Shown here: one piece after another, positions 25,807 to 33,752 of the stretch
Numbering within the stretch: position 1 is the first letter of the stretch
How the letters are laid out: every line of letters begins with the position of its first letter
Origin: Saccharopolyspora phatthalungensis
GTDB taxonomy: Bacteria > Actinomycetota > Actinomycetes > Mycobacteriales > Pseudonocardiaceae
Assembly: GCF_014203395.1 (NCBI RefSeq)
Contig: NZ_JACHIW010000002.1
Coordinates: forward strand, 806,001-870,000
DNA: 64,000 nucleotides
Direction: 5' to 3'
Program-made: the position numbers and the translations under genes
Notes under the pieces: generated by a model
Told to the model about the DNA's origin: nothing
What the model saw: the letters and a program-made list of their open reading frames with translations, nothing else
Database searches by the model: none

Positions 25807-27453
25807 CTACGCGGGCCCAACTGCGGTTCCCGATTCGTCAGGTTCCTTTGCGGCCGCGGGCGCACTCGTTCGCAACGGCAACTCCTTCGTGACGATCGCC
25901 AAGACGAAAGCGGCCACCAGCACCACGGCGGCGACCAGGAACGCGATCGCCAGCGCGCCGGTGAACCCGCTCTTGAACGGCGCGGCCAGCACCGGGTCCA
26001 TGCCGTTGAGGAACGAGGTGTCGTCGAGCACTGCCGCGCCACCCGAGGACGTCGACGTCGCCATCTCGAACTGGTCGGGATGAGCGGTCGCGGCGGCCTG
26101 GAACGCGGGTGTGTCCCGGGCGGCCGTGAACGCCGCGCTGATCTTGCCGCCCGCCGTGGAGTACACGATGGACAGCAGAACCGCGATACCCGCCGTGCCT
26201 CCCATCTGCCGGAAGAAGGTCGCCGACGCGGTCGCCACGCCGATATCCCGGGCCGGCACCGCATTCTGCATTGCCACGACGATCGTTTGCAGGTTCATGC
26301 CGAGTCCCGCGCCGAGCACGAACAGCGCGCAGCTGACATAGACCATGTCGGTGTCGGCGGTTAGTCGCCAGAGCATGAGCATGCCGACAACGAGCGGAAC
26401 GGACCCGATCACCGGCAGCGCCTTGTACCGACCGGTCTTGGAGGTCACCTGGCCGGCGGCGTAGGACAACGCCAGCATGCCCACCAGCAGCGGCAGCATG
26501 AGCAGCCCCGCATCGATCGGCGAATATCCTTTGACCTGCTGGAAGTAGAGCGGCAGCAGCACGATTCCGCCGAACATGCCGATGCCGATCACGGTGGACT
26601 GCGCTGCCCCCACGGCGAACACCCGGTTGCGGAACAACCTGAGCGGCAGCAAGGCCTCGTCGCCCGCTCGCCGCTCGGCGAGCAGGAACCCGGCGATGCC
26701 GAGCACACCGATGGCGAAGCACCCGGTCGACCTGCCCGAGCCCCATCCCCATTGCTGTCCCCACTGGGCGACGAGCAGCAGCGGTACCACCGCGACGATC
26801 AGGGCCGCGGCGCCGGGGTAGTCGACCGGGTGCCGGCGCGGTTCGTGGTCGATGTGCAGAACCTTGAACACGACAAGCGCCGCGACAACGCCGATGGGGA
26901 TGTTGATCAGGAAGATCCACCGCCAGCCGACGACCCCCAACAACGCTTCCTGGCCCGCGAGCAGGCCGCCGACGAGCGGCCCGAGCACGCTGGCGGCGGT
27001 GAGCACGGCGATGAGGTAGCCGCCGTACTTGGCCCGGTCGCGTGGCGCGATGAGCTCGGCGATGATCGTCGAGGCGAGGGAGAACAGCCCGCCCGCTCCG
27101 ATGCCCTGGAATGCCCGGAACACGGCGAGCCAGTAGATCGAGGTGGCCATCGCGCACAGTCCGGAGCCGACGACGAACAGCCCGATCGCGATGAGGAACA
27201 GCGGCTTTCGACCGTACTGGTCCGACAGCTTGCCGTACAGCGGCGTCGTGATCGTCGAGGTGATCAAGAAAGCGGTGGTCACCCACGCCTGGCCGGTCAG
27301 GCCGTCGAGACTCTGCCCGATCGCGTAGATCGCCGTGGCGACCACGTTCTGATCCATCGCCGCCAGGAAGATGACCAGCATCAGCCCCAGCAGGACCAGC
27401 ATGATCTGCCGATGGCTGAAGCCAGCCTGTTTCTCTTCCGCGCCGAGGCTCAT
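25807..27453 (-). CDS. DHA2-family (EmrB/QacA-type) MFS exporter
   Basis: A 548-residue transporter with about 14 hydrophobic segments. It has the first-helix AMDQNVVATAI motif, KLSDQYGRKPLF in loop 2-3 and GPLVGGLLAG of motif C, all typical of drug:H+ antiporters. A long loop near residues 450-490 precedes the last helix. ATG 27453 (MSLGAEEK) overlaps the stop of the hydrolase gene (ATGA), so the longer open frame to 27501 is rejected. It is a plausible self-resistance exporter for the polyketide. Confidence 0.92.
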   Translation of the reverse strand: MSLGAEEKQAGFSHRQIMLVLLGLMLVIFLAAMDQNVVATAIYAIGQSLDGLTGQAWVTTAFLITSTITTPLYGKLSDQYGRKPLFLIAIGLFVVGSGLCAMATSIYWLAVFRAFQGIGAGGLFSLASTIIAELIAPRDRAKYGGYLIAVLTAASVLGPLVGGLLAGQEALLGVVGWRWIFLINIPIGVVAALVVFKVLHIDHEPRRHPVDYPGAAALIVAVVPLLLVAQWGQQWGWGSGRSTGCFAIGVLGIAGFLLAERRAGDEALLPLRLFRNRVFAVGAAQSTVIGIGMFGGIVLLPLYFQQVKGYSPIDAGLLMLPLLVGMLALSYAAGQVTSKTGRYKALPVIGSVPLVVGMLMLWRLTADTDMVYVSCALFVLGAGLGMNLQTIVVAMQNAVPARDIGVATASATFFRQMGGTAGIAVLLSIVYSTAGGKISAAFTAARDTPAFQAAATAHPDQFEMATSTSSGGAAVLDDTSFLNGMDPVLAAPFKSGFTGALAIAFLVAAVVLVAAFVLAIVTKELPLRTSAPAAAKEPDESGTAVGPA

Positions 27454-28034
27454 GAGCGGGTTTTCGCCAGCAGCTCGATGATCTCGGCGGTGGTGCCGCA
27501 TTCGCCCAGCTTGGGGAAGATCCGCTCGATGCTGTTGCGGTGCGCTTCCGGATCGAGATCGGACATCGCATCGGTCGCCAGCGTGACGTGGTAACCGCGT
27601 TCGTGGGCCGAACGCGCGGTGGACTCCACGCCGATGCTGGTGGCGATGCCCGCCAGCACGATCTGGGTAACGCCACGGCGGCGCAACTGCAGGTCGAGGT
27701 CCGTGCCGTAGAAGGCACCCCAGTTGCGCTTGGTCACGATGATGTCGCCCGGATGACCGCTGAGGTCTTCGACGATCTCGTCCCAGGCTTCCGGCAGGAC
27801 GCCGGCCGGGCTAGGCAGGTCGCAGCGACCGGGTACCGCGTCCGATCCGTCCGCAGCCGCGGTGACCCGGACCATGACGACCGGGGCGCCGTGCTCACGG
27901 AAGTTCTCCGCCAGCTCCGCGGCCCGCACCACCACGTCCTGCCCCCCGCGCGGGGCGGTGGGAGCGGCGACGATGGCGTTCTGCAGGTCGACGAGCACGA
28001 GCGCGGTACCCGCATCGAGCGTGGTGATTGCCAC
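27450..28034 (-). CDS. Isochorismatase-like hydrolase lacking the nucleophilic Cys
   Basis: A 194-residue protein of the isochorismatase/nicotinamidase fold. The catalytic Asp is in LVLVDLQNAI and the Lys in VTKRNWGAF. The third position reads GIATSIGVESTAR, with Gly where the amidases have Cys, the situation known from isochorismatases that hydrolyse vinyl ethers without a covalent step. It starts at GTG 28034 after AAAGG and is coupled to the exporter by ATGA. Substrate unknown. Confidence 0.85.
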   Translation of the reverse strand: MAITTLDAGTALVLVDLQNAIVAAPTAPRGGQDVVVRAAELAENFREHGAPVVMVRVTAAADGSDAVPGRCDLPSPAGVLPEAWDEIVEDLSGHPGDIIVTKRNWGAFYGTDLDLQLRRRGVTQIVLAGIATSIGVESTARSAHERGYHVTLATDAMSDLDPEAHRNSIERIFPKLGECGTTAEIIELLAKTRS

Positions 28035-28274
28035 GAGAATGCCTTTCTACAGAGGGATTTCGGTTTCCATTAGACCCACCAGCGATGCGGCGGATCAAAC
28101 AACTCGACGGCCGACAGAACAACCAGCGGTTGTACGGTGCCGTAGAGAGTGTTTCAAAAGTGGTTTGCGTAGCGGTGCGGGTAGCGGCCCCCCTGCGGGA
28201 GTTACGGTCGCCGCCTGGCGGTCCAGACGTGACAGGGGATCCCCGACTGATGTAGGCCCAGGCGGGTCGCTGCG
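28035..28274. other. Intergenic region with short inverted repeat and possible IS debris
   Basis: 240 bp between the aldo/keto reductase and hydrolase genes, both leftward. ACAACC-agc-GGTTGT at 28119-28133 is a perfect 6-bp inverted repeat. The following stretch (28145-28215) has an AGAGTGTTTCAAAAGTGGTT run that resembles insertion-sequence ends, but no transposase is seen. Positions 28060-28080 loosely resemble the shared promoter element (GGTTTCCATTAGAC). Confidence 0.3.
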
Positions 28275-29324
28275 CTACTGGATCGAACGACTTCGTTGCA
28301 TTGCACCGAAAGCACCGTAGGGGTATCCGGCGGGACACGGGTCGCTCGCCTCGTTCAGCCGGGTGATCTCCTCGGCGTCCAGGGTGAGATCCCGTGCCGC
28401 GAGGTTGGCCGCGAGCTGCGCACTGGTGCGCGCGCCGAGTATCACCGAGCTCACTCCGGGGCGGGCGGCGACCCAGGCCAGCGCGACAGCGGCCGGCGTG
28501 ACGCCTCTCGTGACGGCGATATCGCGGAGGATCTTCAGTACTGCCCACGTGCGCTCGTTCGTGACGTGCGCTTGGTAGAGCGCGGCGACGTAGTTGTCGT
28601 GCATCTTGCCGCGCTCCATTTGCTCGGTGAACCGCGAATCACCGTCCGGGCGGGCATGTGCGGAGTACTTGTCGGTCAGCAACCCGCCCGACAGCGGCGA
28701 CCATGCCAGCAGCCCGAGGCCGTTGGCCGTCCCGGCCGGGATGATCTCCCATTCGATTTCGCGGCACAGCAGGTTGTACTGGGCCTGATAGACCACCGGT
28801 GCCGTCAGGCCGAGGCGCCGGGCGGTGTCGACGGCCTTCTGCAGCTGCCAGCCGGTGAAATTGGACAGTCCGAGGTACTGGATCTTGCCCTGCCGGACCG
28901 CGTCGTCGGCGAAGGACAGCGTCTCTTCCAGCGGTGTCAACGGATCCCAGGTGTGCACCTGGTAGAGCGTGATGGAGTCGACGCCGAGGCTGCGCAGCGA
29001 TGTGTTCAGCGCGCGGGTCAGATTGTGCCGGGTGTTGCCCCATTCGTTCATCGCCGCGCTGGTCGTGTACCCGCCGCCCTTGGTCGACAGCAGCACGCGA
29101 CTGCGCACCTCGGCGGGCTGGCGGGCCAACCAGCGTCCGACGATCTCCTCCGCGCGGCCGTCGGCATAGCCGTCGGCGGTGTCGACGAGCAGACCGCCTG
29201 CGTCCACGAAAACCTCCAGCACCCGGCTGGCTTCCTCCTCGTCGGTGTGCTCGCCGAAGGTGGCCGTGCCGAGCGCGTAGACGGACGTGCCGACGCCGCT
29301 GGCTCCGAGCAGTGCGTGTTTCAT
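28275..29324 (-). CDS. Aldo/keto reductase
   Basis: A 349-residue TIM-barrel oxidoreductase with the catalytic tetrad visible: Asp and Tyr in DTADGYADGRAE, Lys in STKGGG and His in YQVHTWDP. GLSNFTGWQLQKA and SSVILGARTSAQL (NADPH site) are also conserved. AGGAAGAAG precedes ATG 29324. It follows the phosphotransferase-like gene by 46 bp, so it is the last gene of the P450-ferredoxin operon. It may reduce a keto group or a sugar intermediate. Confidence 0.9.
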   Translation of the reverse strand: MKHALLGASGVGTSVYALGTATFGEHTDEEEASRVLEVFVDAGGLLVDTADGYADGRAEEIVGRWLARQPAEVRSRVLLSTKGGGYTTSAAMNEWGNTRHNLTRALNTSLRSLGVDSITLYQVHTWDPLTPLEETLSFADDAVRQGKIQYLGLSNFTGWQLQKAVDTARRLGLTAPVVYQAQYNLLCREIEWEIIPAGTANGLGLLAWSPLSGGLLTDKYSAHARPDGDSRFTEQMERGKMHDNYVAALYQAHVTNERTWAVLKILRDIAVTRGVTPAAVALAWVAARPGVSSVILGARTSAQLAANLAARDLTLDAEEITRLNEASDPCPAGYPYGAFGAMQRSRSIQ

Positions 29325-29370
29325 CTTCTTCCTGGCCTCACTGGGTTTCGAAAACGTTCCGGGGGCCTCG

Positions 29371-30255
29371 TCAGCGACGTGCTCGGTGCTGGGCCCATCG
29401 CACGGCTGCGTCGCGAAGGCTGTGCGTCATCGTGTTCGGGTGGTGGTCGGCGATGTACTGCCAGTGCCGGGCCTGCACCTCGGCGAAAATGTCCACCGCG
29501 TCGTCCGGCGCCGCGCGGAAAGCCGGGACCTCGGTCGCCCACTGCTCGGCGTCGGCGATGGGGTGGCCGGCGAAGGCGAGCCAGACGATCCAGCAGGCCG
29601 GGTCGATCCAGGCCGCGCCGCGCGTGGCCATCGCCCAGTCGACGACGTGCACGGCGCTCGCGTCGGTGACCAGCAGGTTGGTGTGGTGCCAGTCGGTATG
29701 TAGCAGCGTGTCGCCGGTGAGCGCGGCGGCATCCGCCGGATCGCCCAGGTGGTCGCGCCACCGCTCGGCCACCGGCGTCAGCTCAAGGCCGGTCGCCGTG
29801 ACCTCGTTCAGTGCCGCGATGGTCCCGGCCACCAGCGGCAGGTCCGGCGACCCCGGGCGGTAGTCGGCGATGCGGCCCGCGATGTGCTCGAAGCCGAGCA
29901 GATCCCAGTCGTCGGTGATGACGTGCCAGCACAGCCGCGGCCCCATCGGCACGACGCGCGGGTTGACGGCGACCTCGCGTTGTTGGGTCCTCGCCATCCC
30001 GTTCTCGCGCCGCAGCCCCTTGACGAAAAACCGTCCGCTCGCGGTGTCCAGCGTCCCGGCGACGTGGCTGCTGTAGCCGTGCTCGGCGGGCTCGATCCCG
30101 TTGATGGGGCCGGTGACCTCACGGATCGCGGCGACGACAGCGGCGGGCAGGTCGTCCCAGCTGCCCCGCAACGAGACGGCCCCGGCAGACAGGGCCGCGA
30201 GGTCGACGTCGGCCGGCGCCGGCTCCCGGGCTTCTCGTTGTGCGTCCGTGCTCAT
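29371..30255 (-). CDS. Aminoglycoside phosphotransferase-like kinase
   Basis: A 294-residue protein with HTDWHHTNLLV, the HxDxxxxN catalytic loop of APH/choline-kinase-type enzymes, followed by VVDWAMATRGAAWID, the DxG-like metal site. The N-terminal nucleotide lobe is divergent. ATG 30255 (MSTDAQRE) is preferred because the ferredoxin gene ends 7 bp upstream at 30263. It could be a self-resistance kinase or an enzyme acting on a pathway intermediate; the substrate is unknown. Confidence 0.82.
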   Translation of the reverse strand: MSTDAQREAREPAPADVDLAALSAGAVSLRGSWDDLPAAVVAAIREVTGPINGIEPAEHGYSSHVAGTLDTASGRFFVKGLRRENGMARTQQREVAVNPRVVPMGPRLCWHVITDDWDLLGFEHIAGRIADYRPGSPDLPLVAGTIAALNEVTATGLELTPVAERWRDHLGDPADAAALTGDTLLHTDWHHTNLLVTDASAVHVVDWAMATRGAAWIDPACWIVWLAFAGHPIADAEQWATEVPAFRAAPDDAVDIFAEVQARHWQYIADHHPNTMTHSLRDAAVRWAQHRARR

Positions 30256-30262
30256 GCCCGAA

Positions 30263-30457
30263 CTAGTCCGAATCCAGCGAAATGGCGCGCGCCGGACACG
30301 TGAACACCGCCTGCCGCACCGGCTCGGCCTCCTGATCCGGCACATCCTCGGCCAACACGACCGCGATGCCGTCCGCGTCCTGGTCGAACCACTCCGGAGC
30401 GGCCAGCGCGCACTGCCCCGACCCGATGCACCTTTCCCTGTCCAGCCGAATTCGCAC
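30263..30457 (-). CDS. Small 3Fe-4S ferredoxin
   Basis: A 64-residue electron carrier for P450s. The cluster ligands are in CIGSGQC (Cx5C) and the later TCPARAI. GTG 30457 follows GAGGAGATCCAAC. It begins 23 bp after the P450 gene at 30481-31686, the usual P450-ferredoxin pairing. No ferredoxin reductase is present, so a housekeeping reductase is presumed. Confidence 0.92.
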   Translation of the reverse strand: MRIRLDRERCIGSGQCALAAPEWFDQDADGIAVVLAEDVPDQEAEPVRQAVFTCPARAISLDSD

Positions 30458-30480
30458 GTTGGATCTCCTCGTCCGGGGTG

Positions 30481-31686
30481 CTACCACGTCACGGGCAGTT
30501 CGTTGACGCCATAAATCGCCAGGCCAAGTTTGTAGGAGAGCTGCTCCACCGCAACGGCCAGGGCGAGGGTGGGAATTCGCCGGTAAAGGGTGCCGTAGAC
30601 CACCTGCAGGAGCACGCGGGAGAGCTGCTGGCCGAGGCACTGGTGCACGCCGAACCCGAATGCGAAGTGGTGGCAGGCGTTGCGCCGCAGGTCTAGTTCG
30701 TCCGGATCACCCTCGAACGCGTGCGGGTCGTGGTTGGCGGTGTCGGTCGCGACGATGATGCCCTCGCCCGCCCGGATCAGCACCCCACCCACGTCGATGT
30801 CCTCGATCGCCACCCGGCGCCTGCCCAGGTGGGCGACGCTGAGATAGCGCAGCAACTCCTCGACCGCGTTGGCGATGAACGCGGGATCGCGGGAGTCGCG
30901 AATCAGGGCCAGTTGGTCCGGATTGGCCAGCAGGGCCATGGTGCCCAACGTCGTCATGTGCGCCGTGGCGCCATGCCCGGCGGCCATGAGCAGCAGCGCG
31001 GTGGCGACGATCTCGTCGTCGGGCAACTCGCCCGCGCCGACCAGGTGGCCGATGACCCCGTCACCGGGCTCGGTCTTGCTCTGGACGACCAGCGAGCGCA
31101 GCAGGGCCCGCATGCCCTCCACCGCTTTGACGTGGTCTTCATTGGTCGAGGCGGGCGAAGCCATGGTCTTGCCCAGCGCGGCGAACCGCACGCCCTCCTC
31201 GTTGTGCACCCCGAGTATCGCGCAGATCGCCTTGGAGGACATCGGCACTGCCAGCTGGGAGAACAGGTCGGCGCGGTTTCCCGAAGCGAGCATCTCGTCG
31301 ATCAGCTCGTCGACCTGCTCTTGGAACTTCGGCCGGAGCGCTTCCATCTTCTTGTTGGTGAAGTCACCGGCGACCATGCGTCGCAGCACCGCGTGTTCCG
31401 GGTCGTCCATTGTGGGCATTGACCGGTTGCGGTTGTGGAAGACTTTCGCCTGCGGAGCCGCGAAGGTATATCCGGGCCGGGACTGATCGGAGCTCACCCG
31501 AGGGTCGGTCAACAACTCCCGGGCCTCGTCGTACCCGGTGATCAGCCACGCTTGGCTGCCGTCCCAGATCCGCACCCGGGACACCGGGCGGTCACGCGCG
31601 ATCTCCCGCAGCTGGGGAGGCAGATCGAGTGGACACGCAGCCGAGCGTTCCATCGGATAGAACGGGACTTCAGCCGAGGAGGACAT
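30481..31686 (-). CDS. Cytochrome P450 with unusual I-helix
   Basis: A 401-residue P450 resembling CYP105-type enzymes, with EELLRYL (ExxR) and heme loop FGFGVHQCLGQQLSR. The I-helix oxygen-activation motif, usually AGHETT, reads AAGHGATAHM: both the acidic residue and the first Thr are changed. This may alter oxygen activation or allow peroxide or substrate-assisted chemistry. ATG 31686 is used; the frame extends only nine residues further upstream. It starts the operon 31686-28275 and is divergent from the CitE-like gene across the paired shared element. Confidence 0.9.
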   Translation of the reverse strand: MSSSAEVPFYPMERSAACPLDLPPQLREIARDRPVSRVRIWDGSQAWLITGYDEARELLTDPRVSSDQSRPGYTFAAPQAKVFHNRNRSMPTMDDPEHAVLRRMVAGDFTNKKMEALRPKFQEQVDELIDEMLASGNRADLFSQLAVPMSSKAICAILGVHNEEGVRFAALGKTMASPASTNEDHVKAVEGMRALLRSLVVQSKTEPGDGVIGHLVGAGELPDDEIVATALLLMAAGHGATAHMTTLGTMALLANPDQLALIRDSRDPAFIANAVEELLRYLSVAHLGRRRVAIEDIDVGGVLIRAGEGIIVATDTANHDPHAFEGDPDELDLRRNACHHFAFGFGVHQCLGQQLSRVLLQVVYGTLYRRIPTLALAVAVEQLSYKLGLAIYGVNELPVTW

Positions 31687-31713
31687 CTTTATCAGAATCT
31701 CCGTCCACCGCAA

Positions 31714-31938
31714 TCGATACGTCGGACATCACGACTCGGACCGGCGCGGACCGGCACCTCAACAGTCGTACTCAGGTCGCGGCGCACCGTAAATTGAACC
31801 TTCGTACACCCCAAGCGCGCTGCTTTGTACGAAGGTTCCATTTACCGCCGGGCCAAAGCGACGTAGAAATGGCCCAGCCGAGCGGTTTTCCGCATGTCGT
31901 GTTTCGTTCCAGTGCTGGTGATCAGGGGGGTTCGATCG
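31714..31938. promoter_or_regulatory. Divergent promoter region with paired inverted element
   Basis: GTAAATTGAACCTTCGTACA at 31789-31808 and its inverted copy TGTACGAAGGTTCCATTTAC at 31826-31845 differ at one position only, separated by 17 bp. The arrangement sits midway between the P450 operon (leftward from 31686) and the CitE-cyclase-P450-ferredoxin-PKS unit (rightward from 31939). It probably binds one regulator controlling both, including the PKS genes. Confidence 0.75.
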
Positions 31939-32916
31939 ATGCGGTGTGTGGCACGACGGAGACTGCTATTGAGCTATCTCTACGTTCCGGGTCATCAACC
32001 GGACCGAATCGAGCGCGCGTACTCGTCCGAAGCGGACGCCGTCATTCTCGATCTGGAAGATGGCGTGCCGGCGCCAAAGAAAACGTATGCGCGCGAAGTG
32101 GTCTCGCGGCTCACCGCGGAACCGATGCCGAAGCCCACTTTTGTCCGGGTCAATTCGATGGCCTCCGGGCGCTGCAAGGACGATGTGCTGGCGGTGGCCG
32201 GCGCCGGACTCGACGGCCTGCGGCTGCCGAAGGTAGGGCACACCGCGGACGTCGTCCAGGTCGCGGGGTTGCTCAAGGAAGCGGGCAGCGCCGCCGCGAT
32301 CCATCTGCTGCTGGAGTCCGCCTACGCGCTGGAGTTCGCCTACGCCTTCGCCACGGCCGCGCCGGCGGTGGAGATGCTGGGACTCGGCGAGTCCGACCTG
32401 CGGGTGGATCTGGGGTGCGACCTCGACGGCATGACGATGGACGCCGGCCGGATCCGGGTCATTTCCGCCTCCCGCGCCGCCCGCCTGGCCAGTCCGTGCC
32501 AAAGCGTGTTCGCCGAGGTGCGCGAGCCCGATTCGCTGCGCAGCAGTTGCGAGCACGGCAAGCGCCTCGGCTTCCTGGGCCGCATGGCGATCCATCCGGC
32601 GCAGTTGCCGATCATCCACGAGGTTTACCGGCCCTCACCCGAGGAAATCGCCACGGCGCGCGAGATCTGCGCGGCGGCGGACGCGCAGCGCGAGGACACC
32701 TCGGTCGTGGTCTCGGCGAAACGGAAACTGGTGGCCCCGCCGATTCTCGCCAACGCCAGGCGGGTGCTGGAGCTCGCCCGAGCGCTCGACCTGCTCGAAC
32801 CCGACCTGCCCGATTCCGGCCAGCCCGAACCCGAGCTGACCGGTTCCGGCCTGACCGAACCGGACCTGACCGAACCGGACCTGACCGAACCGGACCTGAC
32901 CGGGACCGCGTCATGA
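31939..32916 (+). CDS. CitE-like lyase (HpcH/HpaI family)
   Basis: A 325-residue protein with YLYVPGHQPDRIERA, ADAVILDLEDGVPAPKK (metal-binding Glu/Asp), HLLLESAYALEFA and LGLGESDLRVDLG, then LGRMAIHPAQLPII. Citrate lyase beta-like enzymes cleave or form 3-hydroxyacyl-CoA esters such as (methyl)malyl-CoA. ATG 31939 follows GGGGGG with good spacing; 15 upstream in-frame residues are unlikely. The last about 30 residues are a repeated EPDLT tail, part of a 15-bp satellite. The stop overlaps the next ATG (ATGA). Confidence 0.87.
   Translation: MRCVARRRLLLSYLYVPGHQPDRIERAYSSEADAVILDLEDGVPAPKKTYAREVVSRLTAEPMPKPTFVRVNSMASGRCKDDVLAVAGAGLDGLRLPKVGHTADVVQVAGLLKEAGSAAAIHLLLESAYALEFAYAFATAAPAVEMLGLGESDLRVDLGCDLDGMTMDAGRIRVISASRAARLASPCQSVFAEVREPDSLRSSCEHGKRLGFLGRMAIHPAQLPIIHEVYRPSPEEIATAREICAAADAQREDTSVVVSAKRKLVAPPILANARRVLELARALDLLEPDLPDSGQPEPELTGSGLTEPDLTEPDLTEPDLTGTAS
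32851..32906. repeat. 15-bp tandem satellite in the CitE-like gene
   Basis: CTGACCGAACCGGAC is repeated exactly at 32851, 32866 and 32881, with a partial fourth copy at 32896. It is in frame and encodes LTEPD repeats at the very C-terminus of the CitE-like protein. It would vary by replication slippage without breaking the frame. Confidence 0.85.
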
Positions 32917-33746
32917 ACCGGTCCAAGGCGAGAAACGATGACGCGCTGCTGGCCGCGGTGGGGCGCGGCGTCGACGTGCTCGACCTCGCGCAGCCGCTTG
33001 CCAACGGGATTCCCTGTTCGCCGAACCATCCGGGGTTCCGGATGGCGCTGGCCCGGCGGCACGGCGACATGGTCAGGGCCGACGGGGGTTCCTCGGCCAA
33101 CGAGATCATCATGACCGGCGGCCACGTCGGAACCCACATCGACGCCCTCGCGCACGTGTCCCAGGACGGCCGGTTGCACGGCGGATGGGACAGCGCGCAG
33201 GCCCAGCAGGGCGGATTGTTCACGGTCCACGGCGTCGAAACGATCGAGCCGATGGTGTGCCACGGCGTGTACCTGGACATCGCAAGGCTGCACGACGTCG
33301 ACTGCCTGCCCGCCGGCTACGGCATCACCGCGCAAGACCTGGCCGCGGCCGCCGACCGGGCTAGTGCCGAGCCGGTCGGCGGCGGCGTGTGCCTCATCAA
33401 CACCGGGTGGAGCCGGTGGTGGCCGGAGCCGGAAACCTACCTCGGGTTCGCCACGGGCGTGCCGGGGGTGACCGCCGAGGCCGCGCGGTGGCTCGCGGAT
33501 CGGGGAATCCGGGCGGCCGGAACCGATACCACGGCGTTCGAGCAGATACCGCCCGGGCGGGGCCACGCGATCATGCCCGTGCACCGGATTCTGCTAGTGG
33601 AACACGGAATCCACCTCATCGAGAACATGCGGTTCGACGAGCTGTCCGGCCGCGAAAGCACCGAATTCACGTTCGTGCTCGCCCCGCTGAAGATCGTCGG
33701 GGCCAGCGGTTGCCCGGTTCGCCCTCTCGCGCTGGTAGGCAGGTGA
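32913..33746 (+). CDS. Cyclase-family metal-dependent hydrolase
   Basis: A 277-residue protein of the cyclase/kynurenine formamidase-like family. The metal-binding signature HxGTHxD appears as GGHVGTHIDALAHV, and the later GTDTTAFEQI and INTGWSRWW regions are also typical. Members hydrolyse formamides or catalyse ring closures. Overlaps the CitE-like gene by ATGA at 32913 and ends 6 bp before the P450 start. Substrate unknown. Confidence 0.85.
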   Translation: MNRSKARNDDALLAAVGRGVDVLDLAQPLANGIPCSPNHPGFRMALARRHGDMVRADGGSSANEIIMTGGHVGTHIDALAHVSQDGRLHGGWDSAQAQQGGLFTVHGVETIEPMVCHGVYLDIARLHDVDCLPAGYGITAQDLAAAADRASAEPVGGGVCLINTGWSRWWPEPETYLGFATGVPGVTAEAARWLADRGIRAAGTDTTAFEQIPPGRGHAIMPVHRILLVEHGIHLIENMRFDELSGRESTEFTFVLAPLKIVGASGCPVRPLALVGR

Positions 33747-33752
33747 GCAAGC

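Noticed and set aside
28050..28080. Fourth copy of the shared promoter element before the hydrolase gene
   Set aside because: Only GGTT-TTCCATT-type matches with gaps; too weak to list as a site.
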